This document shows positions 1 through 12,206 of a stretch of DNA of 64,000 nucleotides, in pieces; the stretch's first letter is position 1; every line of letters begins with the position of its first letter. Source of the stretch: Anolis sagrei (lineage: Eukaryota > Chordata > Lepidosauria > Squamata > Anolidae); the NCBI RefSeq assembly GCF_037176765.1, contig NC_090034.1:27970875-28034874 (forward strand). Direction: 5' to 3'. The notes beneath the pieces are model-generated. The model did not search any database. It had not been told where the DNA came from and saw only the letters and a list, made by a program, of their open reading frames with translations. The translations under genes and the position numbers were made by a program.

Positions 1-980
1 GACATCCGAAATGTCAAAGCTATTTTTATGGTTGTTCCTCCGAATTCATATCCTCCACCCCCATCCCGCCCATAACTGGAGATAGCTGGGCCTCTGTCGT
101 TTCTCAGAGCCCACTGTGTTGGGTTCAAAAAGCAACAAAACACAGCCTTCCAGTCTTCACCAGAAGTAAAGCCAAGAACAAGCAATCTATGATGAGGAAT
201 TCCAGTTCCCAGATGGGAGATGCAAGCAAAGAGGTCAGAGCTGGGTTAAGTCCCAATGCATATTTAGCATTTTGGGGCCTCAAGCACAGATAAACCTTTC
301 TGCCCCTTTGTGTTGCCTGACTTGCTCCAATCTTCCCTTTGCATGTTCTCCTTGCAATCTGCAAGCTAATTTGACATTTCTGGTGCAGCGGAGGATGGAA
401 GACCATCATCAGAGTAAAACGCACGTTTCCATTGGTCGACACACATCTTGGTGCCTCAAATGTTAGCCCTCTTTCTGGGTCTATTTGGTCTGCTGATTCC
501 AAAAAGAGCACCAGTTTCCCCCTCTCAGCTCTAACGTTTGAGATACAGAACATAGGCCAGTTACCAGTCGCCATCGTCTCACGCATAGAAAACTAAGATA
601 ACCATACCTAAGAAACTAGAACTAATGCGGTCCATCCAGTGCATTTTTCTGGATCGGCACCCCAAATAACCCCAGGAACAGGCCTAAAACTCAAGACACT
701 ACAGGCTAATTGTTCTTTTTTTGTATATGTACTATTTTTTTTTCAAAATGCAATTACCAAGAGACAAAATTATCAACCTTTTTTTCTTAAAAAAAGGGAA
801 AGAGAAGAAAGAGAAGCGAGCTATAAAAAGAAATACCGTACCTCATTGATTTGAAGATGCACACTAATTTCGGTACTACCAGGAGAAAAAGGTTTACATT
901 CCAAGATGCACCCCATTTATATGGGGAAAACAGCATGTCTTAGCAATGATGAAATCCAGTACAAACAAAGAGAAAAGTGT
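1..980. other. No gene recognised
   Basis: I see no coding region, RNA gene or recognisable repeat boundary here. The longest open frames (about 150 codons, minus strand) show no familiar domain and no splice context. A T-rich and then A-rich patch lies at about 715-800. Confidence 0.5.
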
Positions 981-1136
981 ATTGTCGAAGGCTTTAATGG
1001 CCAGAATCACTGGGTTGTTGTAGGTTTTTCAGGCTGTATGGCCGTGTTCTAAAAGCATTCTCTCCTGACGTTTCACCTCCATCTATGGCAGGCATCCTCA
1101 GGGGTTGTGAGGTCTGTTGGAAACTAGGAAGATTGG
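981..1136 (-). mobile_element. Penelope-like repeat, first half (hammerhead-like core)
   Basis: This segment matches the repeat seen at 36.2, 37.0, 44.1 and 44.4 kb. The minus strand carries a CTGAGGA box near 1096-1102, a hairpin and then GAAAC-GTC near 1066-1073. The repeat resumes at 2101 after an L2 insertion. Assignment to the Penelope-like class is from memory of the family and from the ribozyme-like core, not from a database match. Confidence 0.55.
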
Positions 1137-2100
1137 GTCCTCCTGGTCAGTTGCAAGGCCGAACAAGGCATAGGGTTACAGCATCTGTTGGACGGGGTTA
1201 CACTCCCCCTGAAGGCGCAGGTTCGCAGCTTGGGAGTGATTTTGGACTCATCTCTGAGCCTAGAACCCCAGGTTTCGGTGGTGGACAAGGGAAGTTTTGC
1301 ACAGTTAAAGCTTGTGCGCCAGCTGCGCCCATACCTTGGGAAGTCTGACTTGGCCACAGTGGTCCACGCTCTGGTTACATCCCGTGTAGACTACTGCAAC
1401 ACATTCTACTTGGGGTTGGCTCTGAAGACTGCCTGGAAGCTGCAATTAGTCCAACACTCGGCAGCCAGGTTGCTCATGGGAGCTGGGTACAGGGAGCGCA
1501 CAACTCCCTTGCTGCGCCAGCTCCACTGGCCGCCAATTAGCTTCTGAGCACAATTCAAAGGGCTGGTTTTCCCCTACAAAACCCTTTACAGTTCTGGCCC
1601 AATTTACCTGTCTGAACGTATTCTCCCCTACAAACCATCAAGAGTGTTAAGGTCTTCCGGAGAGGCTCTGCTCTTGGTCCCGCCACTTTCGCAGTCGCAT
1701 CTGGTGGGATGAGAGACAGGGCCTTCTCTGTGGTGGCCCCCCGGCTATGGAACTCTCTCCCGAATGAAGTTAGATCTGCCCCCTCCCTCCTGAGCTTTAG
1801 GAAGCAAATGAAACCTGGCTTTGGAATGAGGCATTTGCAGAGTGATGGCTGAGACTGGTCAATGAGTAAAGTTATTGACCACAATGTGCGGACTGAGTTG
1901 GACGATGTTTTTTTTTTATCTTGGCAAATGGTTTTATATGTAATTTTTATCTTATATGTATTTTAAACTTATTGTTTATGTGTTTTAAAAGGTTATTATT
2001 GTTAGCATTGAATTCTTGCTATTAGCCGTTCTGAGTCCCTCCACGGAGGTAGAGAAAAACGGGATATAAAAGTTTTAAATAAATAAATAAATAAATAAAT
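1137..2100 (+). mobile_element. L2 LINE, 3' fragment, inserted in the Penelope-like repeat
   Basis: The reading frame at 1188-1547 (VTLPLKAQVRSLGVILDSSL and onward) is collinear with the C-terminal third of the intact L2 at 59.3-62.4 kb. It covers the region after the reverse-transcriptase catalytic box and the APRLWN-type C-terminus. The 3' end has the typical tail (a gttctgagtccct-like box, then gggatataaaa) and ends in (AAAT)n at 2077-2100. It is 5'-truncated and has several frame breaks. It splits the surrounding repeat into 981-1136 and 2101-2350. Confidence 0.85.
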
Positions 2101-2350
2101 ATATCTGTGGAAAGTCCAGGGTGGGAGAAATAACTCTTCTCTGTTGGAGCTAGGTGTGAATGTTTCAGTTGGCCACCTTCATTAGCATTTGATGGCCTGA
2201 CAATTTTTAGGTCTGACTTGTTACTGCCTGGGAGAATCCTTTGTAGAGAGATGATTAGCTGACCCTGATTGTTTCTTGCCTGGAGTTCCCCTGTGTTAGA
2301 GAGTTGTTCTTTCACCAGTATTAAAAAAATCCCTCTAAAATTATAACAGT
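2101..2350 (-). mobile_element. Penelope-like repeat, second half
   Basis: This continues the repeat interrupted at 1136. The run atatctgtggaaagtccagg matches the same position in the uninterrupted copy at 37.15 kb. It ends near an A-rich stretch and a cagtaaataaag motif that is also seen at 37.27 kb. Confidence 0.55.
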
Positions 2351-2639
2351 AAATAAAGTGTTACAAATTACCTGAGCTTCTTCTGCTGCTGCTGTACTGT
2401 TGAGCCACTCTCTCAGTCCCATGTCGCATGGGTGCTTCCCCACCCCCACCCCCACACACCTTGAAGGGACTCAACCAAGCCTCCCTCCAGCCTCACACTC
2501 TCACCCTTACATGCACATGCGCACCATGCTACCATGTGCTGAGCATCCCTGCTCTCCCCTCCCCACTTGGAGTCTCAGAAACAGCCTTCCCCTTGGCAGA
2601 GAGGACAGCTGAGAGGCTGGCCAATCACAGCAAGGGGAG

Positions 2640-2826
2640 GGCTTTTGGTGGGAGGATTTGCTCTCTGATTCCAAAAAGGAAGAGGATGAGAAGATCTTCA
2701 GCCTTCTCCGCCAAAGGGGTTTTTAAGACCATCAGAAATATGTGTTTTCTGATGGTCTTTGGTGACCCCTCTGACACCCCCCTCAGAACCCCCCAGGGGT
2801 CCTGACCCCCAGGTTGAGAAATGCTG
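2640..2826. mobile_element. hAT-type DNA element, right end only
   Basis: The end cccccaggttgagaaatgct matches the common hAT terminal repeat whose other end reads CAGTGGTTCTCAACCTGGGG. No matching left end was found, so the 2640 boundary is arbitrary. A related end lies at about 34.98 kb. Confidence 0.5.
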
Positions 2827-2898
2827 CTCTACAACAAGCCCATGAGAGTTTCCAAGTTCTATTAGATCTAAAATGCACAAATGCAGAATGATTGTGGG

Positions 2899-3211
2899 CA
2901 GGCCCGTAGCCAGGATTTCGTTTCGGGGGGGGGGGGGGGTGTGTGAATTTTTTTCAGGGGGATTTCGGGGGGGGCTGAGTTTCGGGGGGGGGGGCTGAGT
3001 GAGTGAAAGAGGGTCTACCCTAGCAAACCTTTTGTACCATTACCCCAATACCCCCATGCATATGGGATATATTGAGCATGGTGATCAGATCATGATATGA
3101 ATAAACATAACAGTTTAAGTAATGCACCAGTAAGGCCTTTTCGTGAACCACCATGAGAATTTCGGGGGCGGCTGAAGCCCCCCGAGCCCCCCCCCCCCGG
3201 CTACATGCCTG
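2899..3211. mobile_element. Non-autonomous hAT-like element with 8-bp target-site duplication
   Basis: The element is 313 bp and starts caggcccgtagcc and ends ggctacatgcctg (imperfect terminal inverted repeats). It is flanked by the perfect 8-bp direct repeat attgtggg at 2891-2898 and 3212-3219. An 8-bp duplication with CAGG-type ends fits the hAT superfamily. The interior holds G-runs near both ends and a segment (3000-3115) that recurs at 17163-17286. It has no coding capacity. Confidence 0.85.
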
Positions 3212-3219
3212 ATTGTGGG

Positions 3220-3960
3220 TGTAAACATCCATCAAACATGCAGTTTACTGCCCACTGCTTGGCCTGCCATCGAGGACATTCTTTCTGTGGTGTTTTGCTG
3301 TCTCTCCACTCTTTTGCTCTCTGTTATTTAATCTCGCTATCGAGAATTAATGTTTATAAGATTTACCTCTGTGTAATTGCCTTTTACCATAAATCTCCAA
3401 ACAGTGTTTCCAAATGGGCACATTATCAACTTGCACAAGGCATTTGAAAGGTTGGTTTATTCCCAATGTGTTTGTGGCTTTCACCCCCATTCCCTCTCCT
3501 TCTTGCTCCACTTCATAGCCCCTCTTTCTTGTGGGGGCCTTCCTGTTTGCAGATACACTGCAATATCATCCAAGACAGTGAGCTGAACAGGCAATTAGAG
3601 AAAGAGAGCTTCAGATTTGGAGGACGCACATTTGCAAAGGGTAGGAGGATAAATGTCACATCATGAACACCAAGGAGTAGAGTTAGCTGGCATTCGTGCT
3701 CCAAGCATCGCTTCGGCTTCAACGTTTCCCCCTCCAAAAATTACACGGTGCTTAATTACTGTTCTTATGTTTGATGCTCACTAGCAAGTGAAGACAAAAT
3801 TGGACAGGATTTTATTTTTATAGTGTTTGTAGAAAGAGAAGAAACATGTAGCATGCAGTAAGGGGAAATACACACAAAAATGGGACCGGTGAGACAACAG
3901 CGGCTTGCTTTGTTGTGCCATTCTTCCTTCCCTCTAGTTCAATCCATACCCTCTTGATAA
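3220..3960. other. No gene recognised
   Basis: This appears to be unique sequence. Short overlapping open frames near 3.4-3.7 kb lack any recognisable domain. I see no repeat boundary. Confidence 0.45.
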
Positions 3961-3967
3961 GAACCCA

Positions 3968-4432
3968 GGGCTGTGGTAGTGCAGCGGATTAAACCGCTAT
4001 CTCCAGGAAATCTGTTGACCGGAGGGTTAGTAGTCCGAAGCCGCGAGTTGAGGTGAGCTCCTCGCTGTCAGCCCTAGTTTCTGCCTACTTAGCAGTTTGA
4101 AAGCATGTAATGTGAGTAGATCAATAGGTACCACTTTGGCAGGGAGGTAAAAGGGCACTCCATGTGAACATGCTAGCAACACGATTGGAGAAGTTTATGG
4201 ACAATAGGTTCCTCGGCATGGACAAATGGAACAAGAGCACCTCCCTAAGGCCAGAGTTGAACATCACCTCCGGATGTCAGAGATGGAAGGGAAAGGCCTT
4301 TACCTCTGTTTGTGTATTGTATGTCACTGTTGACTGTGCAAAAAAAAAAAGTATTGAATGCATGCCTTATATATGTGAAACTGCAATCCGCTCTGAGTCC
4401 TTCCGGGGAGATAAAGCAGAATATAAATGAAG

Positions 4433-4467
<35 letters not shown>

Positions 4468-4497
4468 CCTCCTCCTCCTCATCATCATCATCATCAT
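3968..4497 (+). mobile_element. tRNA-derived SINE with LINE-like tail and (ATT)n(CAT)n
   Basis: The 5' part has the box-A-like tagtgcagcggattaaaccg and a diverged box B. The shared body motif gtagatcaataggtacc follows. The 3' part has a box (tccgctctgagtccttccgg) like the L2/CR1-type tails seen elsewhere in the window. The tail runs into (ATT)n at 4434-4467, then CCT and CAT repeats to 4497. A close relative lies at 23340-23795. Confidence 0.7.
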
Positions 4498-4504
4498 TAA
4501 TATT

Positions 4505-4880
4505 ACTAGAATTGAAAGAGACCGTATGGGACTTACATTCAACTACCTTCTACCACTCAGGAAAAGCACAAAGCACCTCTGACAGACGGCCATCCAGCCT
4601 CTGTTTAAAAGCCTCCAAAGAAGGAGCTTCCACAGGATTTAGAGGCAGAGAGTTCCACTCTTTCTAATAAAGTTCAGGTGGAACCTCCTTCCCTGTCATT
4701 TGAACCCATGGCTCCATTGAGTCTCAGGGCAAGAAAAACAAGCCTTTCCCTCCTCCTTATGACATCCTTTCAGATTTGTAAACATGGGTCTCATGTCTCC
4801 TTCTCTCAACCTTCCCTTCTGAGGCTAAACAGACCCAGCTTCTGAAGCTTCTCTAAAGGGATTATTCATGGTCTCCAGAC
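4505..4880 (-). mobile_element. CR1 LINE, 3' fragment (minus)
   Basis: The reverse complement encodes the CR1 C-terminal block (the family's NSLP-x-V and AF-k-q-rLDGH region) and reads back toward the reverse-transcriptase C-terminus. Wording such as gacagacggccatccagcct matches the minus form of the CR1 copies at 22.4 and 58.0 kb. It is decayed. Confidence 0.75.
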
Positions 4881-5431
4881 CTTGGATCATTCAGCCTATT
4901 TTTGGGACTCCCCATTGGACTGTTTTTGGATGCTCCGTGCCCCACTGTTGTCGTGTAAACCTTGACCATCATTTTAACCCTAGGAAGATGCTGTTACTGC
5001 AGCCCAAGGGTGGATCCCCTGTATTCTCCAAGCCACACGTGACTGGTCACTTACTCCAGAGGCTGTTTGCAAGCAATCTGTTCGGACTTTGCAAAATAAT
5101 AATAATAATGTTTTCCTCAACAGGTGGGAAGTATGAAGGATGACTCACAGGTTTCCTTTGGCTCTCAAAGAAAGGAGAAAATTACCTATCAGACAGACAC
5201 AACCAGCCCAAAAGAGCATGTCTGGAAATGCTATTACAGTGCATTATGGCCTGGGTAAACAGGAAGTGCATTTGCCAGCCAAGGGCTCTTAATCCACATC
5301 CATTTGCCAGCTGTGTTTGTAGTCAGGCCAATTTGAGGAGGGGGGAGCAACTTACATAGCAACCTTTCCTTTGCCAGCAACAGAGCTAGCTACTTTGTTG
5401 AAGGTTTCTACCACCTGGCCTCTAGTGCCTT

Positions 5432-5579
5432 CCCATCTCTACTGCCATATAATGCAGTTGGAAACGGCATATATGGTCAGTGTAGACTCATGTAATGCTG
5501 TTTAACTGCATTACATGAGTCTACACTGACCATACAATGCAGTTTCAAACTGCATTGCATGGCAGTGTAGATGGGGCCT
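5432..5579. mobile_element. Foldback MITE, ccatataatgcag family
   Basis: The ends ctactgccatataatgc and tggcagtgtagatggggcc form an inverted pair, and the middle (about 5490-5535) is itself a near-perfect palindrome. Relatives lie at 29.96, 41.87, 55.5 and 62.7-62.99 kb. No coding sequence is present. Confidence 0.7.
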
Positions 5580-5582
5580 GAA

Positions 5583-6235
5583 TCAAGAGGTGGATTAAAG
5601 TGAGATGGTTTGCTGCAGAGTACCTACACAAGCACCACAGGAACCGATTGGAGGCTGGAATGATGGCCACTGAGATCGCTACATGCGGATCAATGCAAAC
5701 CCATGATATCTTTTCATACTGCTTTGGTGGGGATGCGCTGATGGGCATCTCATGAACAGTGCTGATAGGTTTTGTGTCCAGTTTTTTAACATGCATCAGC
5801 GCTAGCCCTGTCCTGACAGGCGCTCCACACTTCGCTTGTCTCTCATATAGCTCCGTATGGGATACACAGTGATCACTTCAGCCAATTTATGACTTATTCC
5901 AGAATTTCCAGTAAGTTTCTTTAGTACACATATGTATATTCTGGATAGACACACATTACAGCACACATTTGGGGGTGATGTTTCGTGGGCACCCAGCCCT
6001 TGAGACAGCTTGGAATGGCTCTGTAATGCCTGTGTGGAACTGCACCCAGGCCTAGCAAAGTTCAGGTGTCCTCTCACCCATTTCCAAGGAGAGCTGGAAA
6101 TGACTTTGAGCAGAAATCCTGGAGAGCTGCAGTCAGTGAGTCCAGCGTGAAATGCAATAATGGTTTCTACTACCACAAGGGGGGCAGTTGAGAAAACAGC
6201 ATCGATACAGTTGGCAATGGGGAGTGTGCTGCTCT
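5583..6235. other. No gene recognised
   Basis: Open frames on the minus strand (5.55-6.18 kb) carry no recognised domain and no strong splice context. Confidence 0.4.
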
Positions 6236-6239
6236 CTAT

Positions 6240-6489
6240 ATAATATAATAATAACTTTATTTTTGTACCCTGCCCCTATCTCCTCAAAGAGACTCAGGGC
6301 AACTTGCATGGGGACAAACTTGAGCAAACATAGTTATAATTTTATATTGGTTGCTGTACTTTTGTGGTTTATGTTTTATGTAATTTATTATGTTGTTGTT
6401 TGTGTTGATTTCATTTATTGTATTGCGTTGTTGGGGAGTTGGTGATGGGGTACAAATAAAGATTATTATTATTATTATTATTATTATTA
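6240..6489. repeat. Two opposed retroelement tails with (ATT)n
   Basis: At 6240-6320 there is a minus-oriented tail (aataataactttatttttg, then a gagactcagggca box). At 6430-6489 there is a plus-oriented tail (ggggtacaaataaagatt) running into (ATT)n. Both resemble the 3' ends of L2-tailed repeats in this window. Confidence 0.5.
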
Positions 6490-7800
6490 AAATATAACAC
6501 ATTAAAATTCATAAAACAGCAACAAAAACTCGTACCTGAAATAGCCAAACAGTTCTGTATGTCCAACAGTATCTTTAGATACTATTGGACATCACCCATC
6601 CCGTAACTGATAGAACAAGGTGCTATCATTTAATATTCACTTATTTGGGATTTCCTGCAGGACTGTAAGGTTAAAAGTGGCAAAGACATCCTTTCAGAGA
6701 AAGAAAATGTAAAGACTGTAAATAGTTTTGTCCTTCAGGACAACAAATATGTGTAAGAAAAGGGGTGTCCCTCCCTCCCTGCAAGTTCAACTATTCTAGG
6801 GCATATATCACTTCCTTGATAATGCAATGGCTATTCATTAGTGGTCTCAATATATTATTCACTGCTTGTTTTTGAAGGGATGCTTTTCTGGTGGTTATTT
6901 AACACTCAATTCTTCAAAATGTGGGAGGAATGTATTAGTAACTTGTCTGTAGCCTGTTTCCTTGGTCAAACAAAACATACACAACAACAAGAGATAAGTC
7001 AAGATGGTGCATCTACACTAAACAGCTACATGGAGACGTCCTGGGTTGCTTTTAGCAGTAATCTCTATCTTCTATTCTCTCTCTCACACAAACAGAAGGC
7101 GAAACCAGGCACATTGAGTGTAAATAGCATGTCAACACTCTATTACAAGCAGCCCTCTGGACCATTTATGAAATAATTGAATGTTGCCGTTTACCATTAA
7201 AGCTGCAGCGCAAGCCAGGCTCATTAGTCCCATCAGCCTTCTCCCAGCTCTTGTGGTCGAGATTCAGAGCTGATTGGATGAAATGGTTCCTGATCTGGAT
7301 GCCGGGCCAAAAGCTCATTAGTAGGATTTGTTTTGGCTGATTTAGAAGATAACAGGAGTCGCAGTGTGGTGATGAAACACACCTCTTTCCGCAGTCCTAA
7401 CAATAGTTTCAATAATTACCTCTATGCAAGTTTTTAAAAATGTGTAATCACAAAGCCTTGCATAGGAGCCGTCCAAAGATCTTTAATCAAGCTCCACATC
7501 TCTGAGATGAAATTAATGCCATGGCATTCAATGGAGGTTCTGCTGTGATGATGCTACAGGCAAACAGAGCCAGGAGATGTCAACTTCACAGAGAGACGTT
7601 TCACTCATTGTTGATTGCTTTGAAGCTCTAAAACATGAGTTTCTTTCTAGTTTAATGTTCCAATTAGACATTGAAGAAATAATCATAATTCAACAATGGA
7701 AAAGGAGACAACACGGCACCTATATCTACTTGGGACAGATAAAGAAGTTCTTACCTTGAGCCCACTGTGAGCAGTTCAGATGATGACACTGGGGTTTTTC
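6490..7800. other. No gene; possible conserved non-coding block 7190-7520
   Basis: No coding region is supported. The stretch 7190-7520 is free of recognisable repeats and microsatellites. It contains several AT-rich homeodomain-like motifs (attagt, aataatta) and balanced composition, which is how conserved enhancers often look. This is pattern-based only. Confidence 0.3.
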
Positions 7801-7805
7801 AGTAG

Positions 7806-8180
7806 CATCATAGAATCCTAGAGTTGGAAGAAAGCACAGAGGCCATCTAGTCCAACCCCCTCTTGCCTTCATGCAGGAAATGCACAAAGCCCCCCCCCCC
7901 AAAAGATGGCCATCCAGTCTCAATAACAACAACAACAGCAATAGAGTTGGAAGAGACCCTAAAGGCCATCTAGTCCAACTCCCTTCTTCCATGCAGGAAA
8001 GCACAATCAAAGCACAACTGACAGATGGCCAACCAGCCTCTGTTTAGAAGCCTCCAAGGAAGGAGTTTCCACTGGATTCCAAGGAAGAGAGTTCCACTGC
8101 TGAACAGCTCTCCTTACAGTCAGGAAGTTCTTCCTCATGTTCAGGTGGACTCTCCTTCCCTGTCATTTGAACCCATAGCT
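7806..8180 (-). mobile_element. CR1 LINE 3' end (minus)
   Basis: It opens with the inverted CR1 terminus (atcatagaatcctagagttg). The inverted 3' UTR and C-terminal coding block follow. An internal part-duplication of the terminus sits at about 7940-8010, after a CAACAA run. It is 5'-truncated. Confidence 0.8.
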
Positions 8181-10065
8181 CCAAAGCAATAGTAGAACAA
8201 TAGAAGAGTTCCTTTCAACCTTTGATCTAAGCTTCAAGGAAACTATGGCATGGTGTGGGTATCTGGATTGGGCTGGACCCAAGGTGGTCCAGAGTCCACG
8301 TGTCAACAACAAAGAAACTCATTGCTTCTTTGCTGGCCAGAAACAGCTTTCCAGCTGGGCCTGGCTGGTGATGTTGCTTCTGGTAACAGCATGGATGGAT
8401 CCCTGTTGTGATCTCACCAGCATCGCAGCAAGTTTCTTCATTCTGGACAACCAAATATGAATGGCCGAAGGAGCAACTGCTTGGATGCCAATGCGTCATT
8501 TGTGTGGGCTGCAAAATGATTTTGGGGGGCTTCAGCTAAGAATCTATGATTCCAAGTACAAATACGACTCACTCGGGGACCCTAAATTAGCTTGATGCCT
8601 CAGATGCTTCAGAAGATGCCATCAGCAATGCAAGATGTCTTGCAAGGACAGGAGGCTTTGAACATGGACAAGGTGTTCTTTGGCCGCGACGCAATACGGT
8701 TGGCTTCTGTGCCTTTGGGGCCACTGTTACACCCAAAAAGCGGCTCCCCACCCCCAAGTTCTGTCGCTGAGAAAAGAGAAGATCTTAGTCAGAAGCCAGA
8801 GAGCCCCTTCTGCTGCTGTCACATCCCCGCAGGTGAGGCGCCTTTGGTGACGCATCCTTCTCCCTCCCTCCCACGCACACCCACACAACCATCTCCTTTT
8901 CCCACCACAAGTCATCTTTGCAAGATTAAACCCATGGCATTTATTCAAACATACAACAAAGCTCAGCAAGGGGTAGATTACATCTTTTTATATATACATA
9001 TATATATATATATAGACTGTATATAATTGAAATCTGATTCCAGTGTAACATTGTATAAAAAAAACAATCAACTGTACATAAAGGACTTCTTTATGGCACT
9101 TTGATAGCAAAGAATGAAACCTCTCTGCAGCTCCCACTCTCAAAGGGGTTTGACATTCACAATTTTGGTATGAGAAAACTGGTTGACTTGTTGCTCTCTT
9201 GAAGAGATGAAGCATTGATAAAAGGGGAAAGAGATCAGTTGCACAAAGGAGGAGGGAGGTTATGCTTCCACAAATGGCTGGATGTCAAGGGCTGGAAGCT
9301 CACTCTTTTCTCCACAGAAATGGAAGCCTGTGCCACAAGCACACCCACCCACCCCAAGAAGGAAACCGTTCATTAATTTGTCTGCTAGGATTTGCTACAA
9401 CAGGGTCTCAGCATTGCTGCCAGTGCCGAGTTAACACATACATTTCTGCAGCTGGATTAGCTGTGTAAATGGGAAATGCTTATTTCTTTGCTAAAGGATC
9501 GCAGGAGAGTTGGGGCTTTTTTCCACGCTGGTGCAATGAAGAGATTATTACCTCTTACATTGAGAGGCTTTGGTCCAAAGCATTTGCTGCCTGAGGCAGA
9601 GGAACAAATGCAATTTGCTCCGACTTGGCTCACTCCGCTAAGAAGCTGAACTATTCTGGCACAAAAGGCAGACAATCGCATCAGCGCCTTTCCCTTCCTC
9701 GACAGTAAAACTACAATAACAGGATCAATCATCAACCCTTTACTGCTTTTTCATGACATTCGAAATCTGTCAACTAAGGCAACGGTGTCACTCCACCTAA
9801 AGGTCACTCTACCTAATGGAAAGCTTAGCACTTAAAAATATGTAGGAGGTTAGCAACACCAATTTCATCTCGCCGGCATGCTCTTTGCCCTGGGAAATGT
9901 TCCAAAATAATAAGACAGGCTGGCCATTCTTGCAGATCCCTCTTCTTTCTGAAACAGAGATTCCCTCAACTACTGACTTTCTGTTCTCCCCCTAAAAAGG
10001 GGCCATGAGGTAATTTAACTGTGGACACTCATCACAATCTTGTTTCGAAAAGGAGATCACAACTA
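8181..10065. other. No gene recognised; (TA)n at 8987-9015
   Basis: A plus-strand frame at 8592-9026 has no recognisable domain and ends inside the TA microsatellite. The remaining sequence up to the CR1 fragment shows neither repeat boundaries nor splice-flanked frames that I trust. Confidence 0.4.
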
Positions 10066-10069
10066 CCAA

Positions 10070-10570
10070 TGGTATGGACTTCATGCAACTGGACAAAGTG
10101 AGGAGAAAAGCCCTTCAAAATGGCTTGGAGGGCTTTAAGTTGAACAATGAGGGGAGGCAGATGGTATTATTGAGGGCAGAAGTTCATCAAGTGCTGGAGA
10201 CAATAGTCCCATTGTTACAGAGAGAACTGGGAAAACATAAGAAACCCCAAACAGAAGGAAAAGAGGGGAAAATGCCTTAAATAAGCAGCTGGGGAAATGG
10301 CCTATGATTCTACACTATTGCACAGACCATGGGAAATAAACAAGATGAACTTGAACTCTTAACACAACAAAGCAAATATAATGCAGTAGGTATCACTGGA
10401 ACCTGATGGGATGGGTCTCATGGTTGGAATATCATAACAGAGAGGTATAACATATGTCAGAGACATAGACTGAACAAGGCAGGAGGAAGAATAGCATTAT
10501 ATGTCAAGGGCATTTACATCTTTGAAGAGATCTGTGATTTAAATCCAACACTGTATATCTCAGACCTGGG
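10070..10570 (+). mobile_element. CR1 LINE internal fragment (ORF1 end and endonuclease start)
   Basis: Sequence at about 10310-10510 is collinear with 19745-19960 of the long CR1 (cacagaccatgggaaataaa; catatgtcag; agcattatatgtca). It covers the start of the endonuclease domain. The preceding part (10074-10280) would be the end of ORF1 or the inter-ORF region. It is broken by substitutions and small indels. Confidence 0.75.
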
Positions 10571-11345
10571 AATGTTACTTTCCTGGACTCTAACGCCAAT
10601 GCATGATGTAGGGTTATGGAAAACAAAATCCAGAAGAGTAATCTTTCCAATCGCTGTTATATCTGTCTGCACTTCGGGGGTTTGCCAATTTGAGCTCATG
10701 GGCTCAGCTCACGGATGTCAACAAACTGAACGCAGCACTACCTAGCTCAGGAAATGCCATGCATTTCATTCAGTGGTGAGAAAAGGGACTTGTATCTGAT
10801 TACCCAGAGCACAGAAATGGAGAAAGCAGGCATGCTCTTGGCAGCCTAATTACAGAAAGCCCATCAGCCTCTTGCTACCTTGGACCTGCAAGGGTTAAAG
10901 CAGGTTAAGACTGCTCTGCAGGAAAGAAAAGGTTTCCTCAGATGAACAAGGTGGGCTTTTTAAAAACAAACTTTCTCCCATCTGCAACTCATCACTTGGG
11001 GGAAATGGAGACATGTTTCAGCATTCTGCCCAGAAATATTCTTGTGTCGAGAGAACAAAGTATAAGAAAGCGCTGAAAGATTTTCCCTGGAAGCAGGTTG
11101 GCAAGGGGAGGGAATTGGACAGCCATCCTGGGACATTGCGTCAGGCAGACAACACTTCACAGTTGGAAATTGGAGCATGTGTGGCCAAGCAATACATGGA
11201 AAAACTGTAAATGTACCAAGGAAGAAAAGTACGCAAATGAGAAGAGGTTGCAGCAGTTTTCTTTCTCCCGAGCCTCCTTGGAGTTAATCAGGTCCAAACT
11301 ATTATTGCCTTTTTAATTAAGTTTCCAGCAGTGAAAATAAACTGA
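10571..11345. other. No gene recognised
   Basis: No supported coding region. Short stretches such as 10800-10920 look unique and could be regulatory, but nothing decides this. Confidence 0.35.
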
Positions 11346-11499
11346 AAGAAAGTCAAAAAGACTGAAATTAGGAAATATGTGCAATGAAAATTGGAATGGC
11401 TACAGTGTACAGTCTTTGGATCATGTGATTTTGATATTTATACTAGGATGTTTTTAATGTTTTGTCTTAATGTTTATATGTTTTTTATGTAAGGACCAA

Positions 11500-11930
11500 G
11501 GACCAAGGCAGTGACATCTCCAGCCCATTCCGTTTGGGTATGAACCGGCACATCAACACTTTAAATCAAGAAATAGTTTTCTAAGATCTACAGAGATACT
11601 CACAGGAACATCACAGCAAGCAAGAGTCCAAAAGTGGCAGGCTAAAACCTAGCACCTCAATCCATGGCCGACACCAAATGAGAGACTCCCCCCTGGGCAA
11701 ACAGAAGACTGGGCAACTTGGGGGTCGCTGAACAGACTGTGCTCTGGCACCGCGAGATGCAGAGCCAACCTTAAGAAACGGAGCTACAAAGTGGAGTCCA
11801 CAACATGCAAGGTGGAGAAGAGCAAACCGCAGGCCACTGACTACAATGCAACCTGAGCCCTGCCACATGCAACACCAGACGCACTCCAAGTGGCCAGCTA
11901 CTGGTCAAAGGACATTTAGTATAATGTTCT
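11500..11930 (+). mobile_element. Degraded non-LTR retroelement C-terminal fragment
   Basis: A plus-strand reading resembles the Cys-containing C-terminus that follows the RNase-like region of several LINE clades (ANLKKRSYKVESTTC and further Cys residues). The frame is broken and the clade is not assigned. It may sit inside a longer L2-tailed element, because tail-like sequence occurs on both sides (11.35-11.49 and 12.0-12.2 kb). Confidence 0.4.
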
Positions 11931-11994
11931 TTAAACATTATATTTTTAAAAATACATTACAGCTGTACCCTTGGTTTGCTTCTGATACGATAAA

Positions 11995-12206
11995 TTAAAA
12001 AAATGTGTTTATGTCTTATGTTTAATGGTTTTAATGATTTTAATTTAGAGTTATATGTTAGTGTTTATTTATAATGATTTTTTCTCTCTACATGTATGTT
12101 GGCATGGAATTGTTGCCATTAATATGTTGTAAACCACCTTGAGTCCCATTCCCTCCCCTTCCCGGGAGTGAGAAAGGTGGTATATAAATATATAAATAAA
12201 TATTAT
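11995..12206 (+). mobile_element. L2-type 3' tail
   Basis: The block gtaaaccaccttgagtccc at about 12129, then gagaaaggtggtatataaat and ATAAATA repeats, is the usual L2 3' terminus in lizards. Only the 3' UTR is recognisable. Confidence 0.7.

Noticed and set aside
3968-4090. Functional tRNA gene suggested by A- and B-box-like sequence (also 41516, 42036)
   Set aside because: The cloverleaf cannot be completed; the copies are repeated and carry SINE bodies and tails.
4312-4542. Poly-Tyr/His and poly-Ile/Met frames at the triplet arrays (also 19.1, 24.7, 32.7, 44.7 kb)
   Set aside because: Pure microsatellite translation.
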